Source of the DNA: Bacteroidales bacterium
GTDB taxonomy: Bacteria; Bacteroidota; Bacteroidia; Bacteroidales; UBA932
DNA length: 64,000 nt
Assembly (NCBI GenBank): GCA_028724885.1
Contig: JAQYTJ010000028.1
Coordinates: 17,237-81,236, forward strand
Direction of reading: 5' to 3'
The notes under the pieces are model-generated. The model saw only the letters and a program-made list of their open reading frames with translations, did not search any database and was not told where the DNA came from. A program made the position numbers and the translations under genes. Positions 38,729 to 47,202 of the stretch are shown one piece after another. Positions within the stretch are counted from its first letter, which is position 1, and every line of letters starts with the position of its first letter.

Positions 38729-38763
38729 TTAAGTTTTAAGCTTATGGGTAAAAAAGTATTATT
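38729..38763 (+). repeat. Right 35-bp inverted repeat, covering the start of susC
   Basis: Identical to the left repeat but on the + strand: TTAAGTTTTAAGCTT, then ATG at 38744-38746 and six codons of the right susC. The sequence then changes to TTCTTTG, against ATTAGC on the left. Only 44 bp separate it from the recombinase start, so there is little room for a promoter for this susC in the present orientation. Confidence 0.9.
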
Positions 38764-41700
38764 TTCTTTGCTATGCCTATTTTTTTGCGCAGGCATGGCA
38801 TCCGCCCAGAATTCTGCACACGGAGTTGTCATCTCCGAGGATGATGGCTCACCTGTAGTCGGGGCGTACGTAGTGGTTAATGGAGACAACACGAATGGCA
38901 CCATGACAGATTCCGAGGGTAGATTCTCCCTTAGGGACATCCAGTCCATGGCTAAGACGTTGCATGTTTCATGCGTCGGCATGAAAGACATCGATGTGCC
39001 GATTGCCTCTGGCGAAATGAGGGTAGTGATGCAGACCGATAAGCAATTCCTCGATGAGGTGATGGTGGTTGCCTTCGGTACTCAGAAAAGATCTTCTTTT
39101 ACTGGTTCCGCTGCAGTCGTTGACTCAAAGGAGCTGTCGAAGCACGTTACTACCAACGTTACGAATGCCCTTGTCGGAAGCACTCCAGGTCTGCAGATTC
39201 GTGGAGCTTCAGGCGCCCCTGGCGCTGGAGCCGGCAACATCAATATTCGTGGCGTGTCTTCCCTCTATGCGGGAACAGCACCCCTGGTGATAGTCGATGG
39301 CGCTCCTTACAGTGCGTCCCTTAGCAACATCCCTCAGGAAGACATCGAAAGCATAACCGTCCTGAAGGACGCAGCTTCCGCCGCTCTTTACGGAGCTCGC
39401 GGAGCATCGGGAGTCATCATCGTCACGACGAAGGCAGGCAAGACTAGCGAAGCTCAGGTGACCTTCAATGGTCGCTGGGGATTCAATAGCCGCTCTGTCC
39501 AGGACTATAACACGGTCGATGATCCTGCGAAATACTATGAGCAGATTTACAGTCAGTACTATAATAATTATTACTACACAAAGGGTCTTTCTCAGGCAGA
39601 TGCCAATGTGACGGCGAACAACGCAATGCTAAAGGCTCTTGGCTACAACATCTACACTGTTCCTGACGGGCAACAGCTTATCGGCATAGACGGAAAGATA
39701 AACCCTAATGCCACAAAAGGCCGCTCGTATGCTGCCAACGGCAGGACATATTACCTTACCAATGACGACTGGACGAAAGAAGCATACAGCAACTCCCTCC
39801 GCCAGGAATATTCCTTAGGCATTTCGGGTGGGTTCGAGAGAGGCTCCATCTATGCCAGCCTTGGCTACTTGAACGATGACGGAATCATAGAGTATTCTGG
39901 TTACAAACGCATGAATGCCAGGCTAAAGGCAGATTATCAGGCAAAAGAGTGGCTTCGCTTCAACGCAAATGTGTCTTACACTAACTCAAAGACCACGTCA
40001 AACGCCAACATGGATGCCAGTCTTGGCGCAGGCAACCTGATGTACTATACCTCACACATCGGACCAATCTATCCGGTTTTCGTTCGCATCCTTGATGAGA
40101 ATAACAAGCCTACGATCCTGAAAGACAGCTACGGACACGAGATGTATGACTATGGCGTATCGGCGCAGAACTATCCTGGAAGCACAAGAGCTTTCCTGGC
40201 AACTGGAAACCCTCTCGGCGCAAACCGATACAACGACGTGTGGAGTAAGCTTAATAAACTTAACAGCAATTTCGGCGTAGACATCAAATTGACTAATTTT
40301 CTTAAATTCAACGCCACCAGCACGCTGGGATATACCGGAAGTTCCTATTCACACTTCGAGAGCATGTTCGAAGGGGCTAAGGTTTCTGTAAACGGAACCA
40401 TAGATAAAGAGCAGTGGAACACTATTTTCCAGAACCATGTGCAGACTCTCACGTATTTCGACACTTTTGGCAAGCACAGCGTGAACGTGCTGGTCGGGCA
40501 TGAGTGGTACGACACTAAGACCTCCGATCTCTATGCCAATGCGCAAGGAATGTTCTCTCCGGACATTCAGGAAATAAATGCTGCCGCCAAGCCTGTGGAT
40601 TCCGACTCTTACAGCTCGGAATACAACGTGGAAGGCTATTTCATCAGTGCCCAGTACAATTACGCCGAGAAATATTTTGCATCGGCATCGTACCGCCGCG
40701 ACGCTTCCTCCAGGTTCCTGAAAGGCAACCGCTGGGGTGACTTCTGGTCGGTCGGCGCAGCATGGCTCCTGAGCAGCGAAAAATTCTTTAATGCCGGGTG
40801 GGTTGATGAACTTAAGCTCAAGGCTTCAGTCGGACAGCAGGGAAACGATAACATCAACAGCTACTCTTATGTCGACACCTATTCGCTGACATCAGCATCT
40901 GACACCAAGATATCCGCTTCTTTCAGAAGGATAGGTAATCCTGAAATCACGTGGGAGACGACCACGAACATCAATGCCGGAGTCGAGTTCAGCTTATTCA
41001 AGAGCAGGCTGACTGGTGGCGTGGATTTCTATAATAAGAAAACGTCCGACCTGCTTTTCTGGCTTTCCGTACCGGAGTCTGCGGGTTCTCGCGGATACTA
41101 TGGCAACATCGGGGATATCAGGAACTATGGTCTTGAATTGAACTTGCAAGGAAGCCTAATCCGTACAAAAGACATGGATTGGTCTGTGAATATCAACATC
41201 GCTTATAACAGAGATAAGATTCTTAAGCTGCCGAATCAGAAAATCGCAGATTACGGCGGATTCACGGAAGGTGGAAGGTGGTACAGAGAGGGCGGTCACG
41301 TGTATAACTACCTTATCGCCGAGTATGCAGGAGTAAACGAGAAAGGAGAGGCTCTGTACTGGTGTGACAGTAACCCGGACCTTCTCGATGATAGCGGAAA
41401 CATGGCTAGCAACCGACCAGGTAAAAATCACGACTACACCACTAAAGACTTCTCCAAGGCTACTTATTACGAGCAAGGAAACTCTATGCCGGATGTATTC
41501 GGAGGCTTCGGAACCTCATTCACATGGCGCGGATTCGACCTTTCGGCTAGTTTCGATTATCAGATTGGCGGACACATTTACGATAGGAACTATGCTGTCC
41601 TTATGGGGAACATCGAAACTGCCACAAATGCTGGAGGAGCTATTCACAAAGACATCTTGAAGTCATGGACTGTGAATAATAACGAAAGCAACATTCCTCG

Positions 41701-41983
41701 CTCTTTCTATGGAGACCAGTACACTGCAGCCCGCTCGGATCGCTGGCTCACGAATGCAAGCTATCTGAATTTCCAGTCCTTCACCATTGGCTACTCCTTC
41801 CCTAAGATGCTTATCAAGAAACTCAAGATGAGCAACCTTAGATTCTACGTGTCAGGGGAAAATCTCTACTTCTGGTCTGCAAGGAAGGGACTCGATCCAC
41901 GCTATTCTTATGCTGAAAACGAATACACGTCGGTGTATTCTCCGGTTAGAACAATTATGGGCGGCGTGCAGATCACATTCTAA
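38744..41983 (+). CDS. SusC/RagA-family transporter, right arm of the invertible switch
   Basis: A 1079-residue SusC homologue. The signal MGKKVLFSLLCLFFCAGMAS starts within the right inverted repeat, so its first six residues equal those of the left susC. After AQNSAHGVVISEDDGSPVVGA (regulatory-like domain to about residue 100) the plug starts at DEVMVVAFGTQKRSSFTGSA. The signature is TVLKDAASAALYGARGASGV, and the barrel ends MGGVQITF. In the sequenced orientation there are only 44 unique bp plus the repeat upstream, taken up by the divergent recombinase start, so it is probably silent. It would gain the AT-rich region after inversion. Its SusD partner and a lipoprotein gene follow. Confidence 0.94.
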   Translation: MGKKVLFSLLCLFFCAGMASAQNSAHGVVISEDDGSPVVGAYVVVNGDNTNGTMTDSEGRFSLRDIQSMAKTLHVSCVGMKDIDVPIASGEMRVVMQTDKQFLDEVMVVAFGTQKRSSFTGSAAVVDSKELSKHVTTNVTNALVGSTPGLQIRGASGAPGAGAGNINIRGVSSLYAGTAPLVIVDGAPYSASLSNIPQEDIESITVLKDAASAALYGARGASGVIIVTTKAGKTSEAQVTFNGRWGFNSRSVQDYNTVDDPAKYYEQIYSQYYNNYYYTKGLSQADANVTANNAMLKALGYNIYTVPDGQQLIGIDGKINPNATKGRSYAANGRTYYLTNDDWTKEAYSNSLRQEYSLGISGGFERGSIYASLGYLNDDGIIEYSGYKRMNARLKADYQAKEWLRFNANVSYTNSKTTSNANMDASLGAGNLMYYTSHIGPIYPVFVRILDENNKPTILKDSYGHEMYDYGVSAQNYPGSTRAFLATGNPLGANRYNDVWSKLNKLNSNFGVDIKLTNFLKFNATSTLGYTGSSYSHFESMFEGAKVSVNGTIDKEQWNTIFQNHVQTLTYFDTFGKHSVNVLVGHEWYDTKTSDLYANAQGMFSPDIQEINAAAKPVDSDSYSSEYNVEGYFISAQYNYAEKYFASASYRRDASSRFLKGNRWGDFWSVGAAWLLSSEKFFNAGWVDELKLKASVGQQGNDNINSYSYVDTYSLTSASDTKISASFRRIGNPEITWETTTNINAGVEFSLFKSRLTGGVDFYNKKTSDLLFWLSVPESAGSRGYYGNIGDIRNYGLELNLQGSLIRTKDMDWSVNINIAYNRDKILKLPNQKIADYGGFTEGGRWYREGGHVYNYLIAEYAGVNEKGEALYWCDSNPDLLDDSGNMASNRPGKNHDYTTKDFSKATYYEQGNSMPDVFGGFGTSFTWRGFDLSASFDYQIGGHIYDRNYAVLMGNIETATNAGGAIHKDILKSWTVNNNESNIPRSFYGDQYTAARSDRWLTNASYLNFQSFTIGYSFPKMLIKKLKMSNLRFYVSGENLYFWSARKGLDPRYSYAENEYTSVYSPVRTIMGGVQITF

Positions 41984-42007
41984 ACTAAATTATAGGAGAA
42001 GAATTAT

Positions 42008-43699
42008 ATGAAAAATACAATCAGAACATTTTTAATCGCCTTTACCGTCATGGCTTTGGCCGCCGGCTGCATAAAAGAAATAGAACCGCAGACAAATTAT
42101 GTGACGGAAGGACAGTCATCCAGCGCCCCTGGGTCGTTCGCTAACTTCGTAAGCTCGATAACCAACACGCTTTGCGGGCAATTCACCTATGCCGGTGCAG
42201 ACGATAGGTACCCTTGGGACTATGGCTACCCATCATTCTTCCTTCAGAGAGACGTAATGGGACAGGACATAGTTCAGGAAGATGGCAATGACTGGTACAG
42301 CACATGGTATGGATGCGGGAACGGATTAGGTCCTCGCTATATGATTTGCCAGATTCCTTGGACCTACTATTACGGATGGATAAAAAGCTGTAATACAGTG
42401 ATTTCCCTCGCAGGCGAGAATCCTGAATCGGATAAAATCGCTGGAGCTGGCATAGCATATGCGATGCGCGCCATGTTTTACATGGACATTGCAAGAATGT
42501 TCGGGATGTCTACTTATGGAAGGGATAAGTCCACCACCACCGTCCCGATTGTTAAGGAGACCACGACATTGACAGAATTGACGAACAACCCTCGGGCAAC
42601 CAATGAGGAAATGTGGGCATTCATCATCTCAGACTTGGATAAGGCTGAGACGTACCTAGCTGACTACAAGCGGTTAGACATTTACACCCCAGATCTCTCA
42701 GTAGTTTACGGCTTGAAGGCCCGCGCTTACCTAACGATGGAAGATTGGGCAAATGCCGAGAAATATGCAAAGCAGGCTCAGAACGGTTACACTGCAATGA
42801 CTGAGACTCAGTATACTTCCAGGAAGGACGGATTCAACACTCCTAACGGCGCATGGATGTTTGCATGCCGATTCAAAGACACGGATCCGAATATTCAGAT
42901 CAATGACGGCGATGGTTCCTGGGGCACGCACATGATTCTAGAAGTTCGTGAATCCGGAATGGGCTATGCTGCTAATTACGGAGCTCCGAAGCGCATCGAC
43001 CGTCACCTTTACGAGACCATCCCTGCGACTGACTTCAGGAAGAAATGCTTCATAGACTTTGCGATAGATCAGCTGCCGACGGATGATGCTAAAGTGGAAG
43101 CCCTGTCTGCTTATTCCGACGTTCCAAATGGCATACTTGAAACTGGAAGCGAGACTAACTCCAAAGTGGTTGGCGGCCTTGAAGTCAAGTTCCGTCCAAA
43201 GGATGGGGAACACAAGAACCAGCTTGCTGCTTACGTAGTGTCAGTTCCTATGATGCGAGTCGAGGAGATGATGCTGATAGAGGCAGAGGCTGTCGGCATG
43301 CAGGATGAGGCAAGAGGTAAGCAGCTCCTGACTACGTTCGCAAAGCTGCGTGATCCGAATTACGAATACGGCAAGCATCTCGAAAGCTATGACAGCGATT
43401 ACGCAAAGCCTTTCCAGAACGAGGTTTGGTGGCAGCGCAGGGTTGAGCTTTGGGGCGAAGGCTTCGCAACCTTCGACATCAAACGCCTCAACAAGAAAGT
43501 CATCCGTGCCTATGCGAATACCAACCATGCGGATTCCTTTAAATGGAACAGCGATGTCTACACGGCAAGTAACGGAAGCCTTTATCCAGACTGGATGGAC
43601 CTCTGCATCGTTCAGTCTGAAGGGAACTACAATAAGGCCCTTGTGAACAATAAGACGCCGCAGAAGCCGACTGCAAGCTCTGCAGATTATATTTGGTAG
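42008..43699 (+). CDS. SusD/RagB-family surface lipoprotein
   Basis: A 563-residue SusD homologue encoded 24 bp after the right susC, with a purine-rich TAGGAGAAG ribosome site before ATG 42008. The signal peptide ends MALAAGC (lipobox, Cys about residue 21). The mature start IKEIEPQTNYVTEGQ is followed by a long aromatic-rich stretch (DDRYPWDYGYPSFFLQRD) and the TPR-like helices (AYAMRAMFYMDIARMFG; ISDLDKAETYLADYKRLD). The C-terminal part has WWQRRVELWGEGFATFDIKRL, as in the SusD at 32597. The family is certain. Its expression should track the right-hand orientation of the invertible element. Confidence 0.94.
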   Translation: MKNTIRTFLIAFTVMALAAGCIKEIEPQTNYVTEGQSSSAPGSFANFVSSITNTLCGQFTYAGADDRYPWDYGYPSFFLQRDVMGQDIVQEDGNDWYSTWYGCGNGLGPRYMICQIPWTYYYGWIKSCNTVISLAGENPESDKIAGAGIAYAMRAMFYMDIARMFGMSTYGRDKSTTTVPIVKETTTLTELTNNPRATNEEMWAFIISDLDKAETYLADYKRLDIYTPDLSVVYGLKARAYLTMEDWANAEKYAKQAQNGYTAMTETQYTSRKDGFNTPNGAWMFACRFKDTDPNIQINDGDGSWGTHMILEVRESGMGYAANYGAPKRIDRHLYETIPATDFRKKCFIDFAIDQLPTDDAKVEALSAYSDVPNGILETGSETNSKVVGGLEVKFRPKDGEHKNQLAAYVVSVPMMRVEEMMLIEAEAVGMQDEARGKQLLTTFAKLRDPNYEYGKHLESYDSDYAKPFQNEVWWQRRVELWGEGFATFDIKRLNKKVIRAYANTNHADSFKWNSDVYTASNGSLYPDWMDLCIVQSEGNYNKALVNNKTPQKPTASSADYIW

Positions 43700-43718
43700 C
43701 CATTAAAGAATTTTATAC

Positions 43719-44591
43719 ATGAAAAATATGAAAAAATATATTTATGGGTTGCTGGCTGTCCTTTCGGTTGCCACGATTAGTGCTTGTGGCGAAAAAGAAG
43801 GCTCTGAACCCGGCAATGATTCCAATCCTTTTATTTTCGTTAATTCCTGCGAGCTTGGCGAGAGCTACGACCCGGATTGCGACGTAGCGATAAGGCTTGC
43901 AGTAAATAACGCAACTTCTTCTGTATACTATCTTTCAGAGAAAACTTCCGATTACGAGTCAAGGCTCAAATCGCTTGGAGAGTCAGGCTATGCAGAATAT
44001 GTCAAGACAAACGGTACCCAGCTGAATTCTTCAGCTGCCACCGGAATTACTGGCGATTCGATTTACGAGACAACCCTAACTGGTCTCTATGGCGACTACA
44101 CGATAGTAGCTGTCGCATTCGGGAAAGGTTCTGAATATGACATCAAATCCAAGACTTTCACAGGCGTGCTGTGGAATAACGTGGTAGCAGGAACATACCA
44201 TCTTCAGGACAATGCTGGTGTGATTAAGGCAATGAACTGGGGTGGGAGGACCAAATCGACTACTCTCCAAATTTCCAGCGCAGATCCGAATAAATATCGT
44301 TTCAAGGATCTGTACGGAAAGAATTCACATCTGTATTTCACGCTTAACGGCAAGGAAGGCAAAGACGATGATGGTCATTTCAGGAATTTCTCAATGCCTG
44401 CTCATGCCACGTCTGCCCAATTCGGGAAGTATGGCACTATGATGATTCGTGACGTGGCGACTTGGCAGGGTGACGCAAGCCTTGAAGGGAACAATCTCCT
44501 CTACGACAATAACACGGTTGTTGTATTCGCTCAATATTACGTGAGCGCAGGGAACATAGCCTATGGCTATGACGAATTTATTCCTGAGTAG
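43719..44591 (+). CDS. Surface lipoprotein, third gene of the right-hand operon
   Basis: A 290-residue lipoprotein; the signal MKNMKKYIYGLLAVLSVATI is followed by SAC, an acceptable lipobox. The mature protein begins GEKEGSEPGNDSNPF and looks all-beta. An N-terminal part of about 120 residues (SCELGESYDPDCDVAIRLAVN...) has the look of a fibronectin/Ig-like module. The C-terminal part (about 140-285) starts at NNVVAGTYHLQ, a pattern common to small Bacteroidetes beta-sandwich lipoproteins downstream of susCD. I do not recognise a named family. The position, 19 bp after susD and before a strong terminator, suggests a SusE/F-like surface ligand-binding protein. Start ATG 43719; an internal ATG at 43728 is also possible. 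Confidence 0.75.
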   Translation: MKNMKKYIYGLLAVLSVATISACGEKEGSEPGNDSNPFIFVNSCELGESYDPDCDVAIRLAVNNATSSVYYLSEKTSDYESRLKSLGESGYAEYVKTNGTQLNSSAATGITGDSIYETTLTGLYGDYTIVAVAFGKGSEYDIKSKTFTGVLWNNVVAGTYHLQDNAGVIKAMNWGGRTKSTTLQISSADPNKYRFKDLYGKNSHLYFTLNGKEGKDDDGHFRNFSMPAHATSAQFGKYGTMMIRDVATWQGDASLEGNNLLYDNNTVVVFAQYYVSAGNIAYGYDEFIPE

Positions 44592-44628
44592 CGACTGTAC
44601 CTCAGAAGGCATTAATAGCTTTTAATTG

Positions 44629-44660
44629 AAAAACGCTCGGTGGAATCACCGGGCGTTTTT
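44629..44660 (+). terminator. Strong intrinsic terminator of the right-hand SusCD operon
   Basis: AAAAACGCTCGGTG (44629-44642) pairs with CACCGGGCGTTTTT (44647-44660), a 14-bp stem with one G-T pair and the tetraloop GAAT, ending in five T. It is 37 bp past the lipoprotein stop codon. Confidence 0.88.
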
Positions 44661-44737
44661 CGGATAGTATGTGCAGAAAAAACGCTGCGCACATTCTATT
44701 TGCACACGCTCGGTCGAAATACGGTTTTAATCTTGTC

Positions 44738-44795
44738 ATCCTGACGGAAGTCAGGATCTATACGACTAGGACATCTACCATGAATCAAGTTCAGG
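44738..44795. repeat. Degenerate copies of a REP-like palindromic repeat
   Basis: ATCCTGAC (44738-44745) and GTCAGGAT (44750-44757) form a perfect 8-bp stem with loop GGAA. GAATCAAGTTCAGG follows at 44782-44795. The same word occurs in the palindrome at 52249-52269 next to a tandem array. It lies between the right operon terminator and the end of lpxK. Confidence 0.55.
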
Positions 44796-44813
44796 GCGAT
44801 GGAACGAATGCCA

Positions 44814-45968
44814 TTAACGCTGATAGTCTTCTTGGAAATTCCGCAGAGCGGTGAGGAGAGTTGATTCGAAGATCTCTCGCTCATTGTCGGTCAGGAAACC
44901 GACTTCAATAGGCACCTTGAAAAGACGCTCTTTCAACTTGTCCGGGATCTTTTTGTAATCCATTATTCTCTGGCAATCTTTCTCCGTGGTGGCGACGACT
45001 GCCGTAGGGTTCTCCTTGACCGAATGCATGATCTTTTTGATGTCCCAGCGATTGTAATTATGATGATCCATGAAAGTGAACCGCTTTACAATCTTGTAAT
45101 TGTCACTGAGATAACTTCTCAGAGGAGTGTCTTTGGCGATGCCGGAGAACAAAATCAGATGCTTAGAGTAAGAATACCTAGGGTCGGCCTGCTCATAAAC
45201 AGGTTCCAGAGGCTTGTAATTTATGGAAGTGAACAGCAATGTCTTGCTTCTGCCTTTCTTATCGATTCCTGTGCATGTCTTGGGATTGAAATCAATTATG
45301 CCTAATTTCTCAGCCCATTGGAGCCTCTCTTCGTCAGACACAAACACAGGACACTTCGTGACTATCAGAATGTCAGCGCATATTAGCCTCTCTGGCAAAT
45401 CCCTCAGCCTGCCAAAAGGCAGCAGATTATCCTTATAGGTAGGGCAATTATAATCTACGAGTATTATCTTGTAATAAGCATCAAGAGCCCGATACTGGAA
45501 CGAATCATCCAAGACTATGATGTCAGATTTCTGAATTTCCACATTAGCGCAGCTACGTGCTCTCTTGTACGTCTTCAGTTTTTCCGGATGACAGAGAAGG
45601 TCGCACCCCTCAACTCTCTTCCTATCCACCGCTACCGTAACGCTAGGGAATTTTTTCTTTATCTGAAGAGCCTCATCGCCATATTCATCGACATTTCCAT
45701 CCGTAGAAACCAGCTGGAATCCGCCGCTCACGCGCTTATGCCCCCTGGAAAGCTCCGCAATATTGCTGTATGCCCAGTCATCAGAATTGAGGAGGAACCT
45801 CAGGATCATCTCGGTGTGGGGTGTCTTGCCCGTGCCTCCCGCAGTGATATTACCAACGCAGATAGTAGGCACTTCGCAAGTGCTTACTTTGAATATGCCC
45901 TTGTCGTAAAGAAAATGCCTCAGCTTGAGCGTAAAATAATATGGTGCAAGAATGACCTTCTCCAGCAT
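44814..45968 (-). CDS. lpxK: Tetraacyldisaccharide 4'-kinase (lipid A synthesis)
   Basis: LpxK, 384 residues, an inner-membrane-associated kinase that phosphorylates the 4' position of the lipid A disaccharide precursor. The Walker A loop VGNITAGGTGKTPHTEM lies near residues 38-54, and the conserved ELSRGHKRVSGG, GDEALQIKKKFP, VAVDRKRVEG and LDDSFQYRALD blocks are all present. The first possible start in the ORF (45977) is TTG; the ATG at 45968 (MLEKVILAPYYFTLKLRHF) fits the membrane-binding N-terminal helix of LpxK. An exact -7 promoter element lies immediately upstream, so the mRNA may have almost no 5' leader. It follows dus on the same strand with a 66-bp gap. Confidence 0.95.
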   Translation of the reverse strand: MLEKVILAPYYFTLKLRHFLYDKGIFKVSTCEVPTICVGNITAGGTGKTPHTEMILRFLLNSDDWAYSNIAELSRGHKRVSGGFQLVSTDGNVDEYGDEALQIKKKFPSVTVAVDRKRVEGCDLLCHPEKLKTYKRARSCANVEIQKSDIIVLDDSFQYRALDAYYKIILVDYNCPTYKDNLLPFGRLRDLPERLICADILIVTKCPVFVSDEERLQWAEKLGIIDFNPKTCTGIDKKGRSKTLLFTSINYKPLEPVYEQADPRYSYSKHLILFSGIAKDTPLRSYLSDNYKIVKRFTFMDHHNYNRWDIKKIMHSVKENPTAVVATTEKDCQRIMDYKKIPDKLKERLFKVPIEVGFLTDNEREIFESTLLTALRNFQEDYQR

Positions 45969-45974
45969 AGGACG

Positions 45975-45982
45975 CAAATATA
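45975..45982 (-). promoter_or_regulatory. -7 promoter element just before the lpxK ATG
   Basis: TATATTTG on the - strand (45982 to 45975) matches TAnnTTTG exactly and ends 6 bases before the lpxK ATG at 45968. In Bacteroidetes transcription starts about 6-8 bases after this element, which would put it at or beside the A of the start codon. The -33 position is not a good TTTG. Confidence 0.5.
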
Positions 45983-46034
45983 CAAAAAAATAGGAAAAAA
46001 CTACATATCCGCATCATTATGCCCACTTCGGGAA

Positions 46035-47072
46035 CTATTTTATGCCGTAGACATTAGAATTGTCATCAATCGTGCTACTCCCCCATCGCTCGGCAATATA
46101 TTCAAGTACTTCAACAACCTTGTCAGGATTATTTTCCGTCACAAGCCTCATTCTGACATCCTTGAAGTCCGGAAGCCCTTTGAAATAGCAAGAAAGATGG
46201 CGACGCATCTCATACACCCCTCTAGGCACGCCCTTCATCTGCACGGAAAGGGCGAAATGGCGCTTCGCAAGCTCCACCCTCTCCATCACCCCAAGAGGGG
46301 GAAGCTCTTTCCCTGTCTCAAGGAAATGCTTTATTTCCTTGAATATCCAAGGGTGCCCGAATGAGGCTCTCGCCACCATTATCCCATCGACGCCATATTC
46401 GTCAAACGCAGCCTTGGCTTTGCGAGCCGAAGTTATATCCCCATTGCCTACTATAGGAATATGCATGCGAGGATTCCGTTTCACCTCGCCGATGAGCGAC
46501 CAGTCCGCCTCTCCTTTGTACATCTGGCAGCGAGTCCGTCCATGAATTGTCAGAGCCTGGATGCCGGCATCCTGAAGCCTCTCTGCCAGCTCTACTATTA
46601 TTTTGCTCTTGTCGTCCCAGCCTAGGCGAGTCTTCACGGTCACCGGTTTGTTAACGGCTTCGACTATGCGTTTCGTGATCATCACCATTTTATCCGGATC
46701 GCGCATCATCCCCGAACCAGCTCCCCTTATGGCTATCTTGCTGACGGGACAACCAAAATTGATGTCGATTAAATCGGCTCCATGTCCTCCGGCAATCTCA
46801 TCAGCGTGATCGGCCATCTTAGCAGCCTCCACCATGGCATCAGGATCGCTACCATATATCTGTATTCCAATTGGCGCCTCATCATCGTAGGTTCTCAGCT
46901 TGTCAATAGCCTTTTTCGCATCCCTTATCAGACCCTCGGCAGGCACGAATTCGGTATATACCATATCCGCACCCAGCTTGCGGCATATTCCCCTGAAGGA
47001 TGCGTCTGTCACATCCTCCATCGGAGCAAGCAGCACAGGCTTGTCTCCCAATTGAATCGACCCTATATTCAT
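46035..47072 (-). CDS. dusB: tRNA-dihydrouridine synthase
   Basis: A flavin-dependent tRNA-dihydrouridine synthase, 345 residues, which reduces uridines in tRNA. The TIM-barrel start LLAPMEDVTDASFRGICRKLG (the Dus form of the PM-x-x-VT motif) is followed by the catalytic Cys108 in IDINFGCPVSKI. The FMN-binding blocks VTVKTRLGWDD, LTIHGRTRCQMYKGEADW, VGNGDI and GVDGIMVARASFGHPWIF come next, then the C-terminal helical domain with MRRHLSCYFKG. It looks most like the DusB branch; the symbol is a judgement from sequence style. Start ATG 47072. It is divergent from pfkA, and the promoters of the two genes abut at 47162-47178. Confidence 0.93.
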   Translation of the reverse strand: MNIGSIQLGDKPVLLAPMEDVTDASFRGICRKLGADMVYTEFVPAEGLIRDAKKAIDKLRTYDDEAPIGIQIYGSDPDAMVEAAKMADHADEIAGGHGADLIDINFGCPVSKIAIRGAGSGMMRDPDKMVMITKRIVEAVNKPVTVKTRLGWDDKSKIIVELAERLQDAGIQALTIHGRTRCQMYKGEADWSLIGEVKRNPRMHIPIVGNGDITSARKAKAAFDEYGVDGIMVARASFGHPWIFKEIKHFLETGKELPPLGVMERVELAKRHFALSVQMKGVPRGVYEMRRHLSCYFKGLPDFKDVRMRLVTENNPDKVVEVLEYIAERWGSSTIDDNSNVYGIK

Positions 47073-47161
47073 TATGAAAATCGGAGCAATTGCTCTCGCT
47101 TAAGCCGAAACCGCATCCATTTTATTATATATGGCACCACAGTTGCTGACTATTTCTCTGG

Positions 47162-47178
47162 CAAAATTAGTATTTTTG
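47162..47178. promoter_or_regulatory. Abutting divergent -7 elements for dus and pfkA
   Basis: TATTTTTG on the + strand (47171-47178, for pfkA) and TAATTTTG on the - strand (47169-47162, for dus) both match TAnnTTTG exactly and are one base apart. The predicted pfkA 5' leader is about 18 bases, that of dus about 85. Neither has a clean TTTG at -33. Two polymerases could hardly occupy the site at once. Confidence 0.55.
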
Positions 47179-47202
47179 CAACACTTATTTTAATAACTTG
47201 TC

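Larger units (their letters stand above)
37434..38763. mobile_element. Invertible DNA element: tyrosine recombinase between 35-bp inverted repeats
   Basis: A 1330-bp segment bounded by perfect 35-bp inverted repeats (37434-37468 and 38729-38763). Inside lie the recombinase gene (37728-38684), 259 bp of AT-rich DNA on its 3' side and 44 bp on its 5' side. The two susC genes outside it point away from each other, and each begins within a repeat. Recombination between the repeats would flip the inside and leave both susC reading frames exact. The 259-bp stretch, currently next to the left susC, would then lie next to the right one. In either orientation the recombinase gene points towards the susC that has this stretch. 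Inversion itself is inferred; a recombinase within a pair of exact inverted repeats supports it strongly. Confidence 0.85.
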
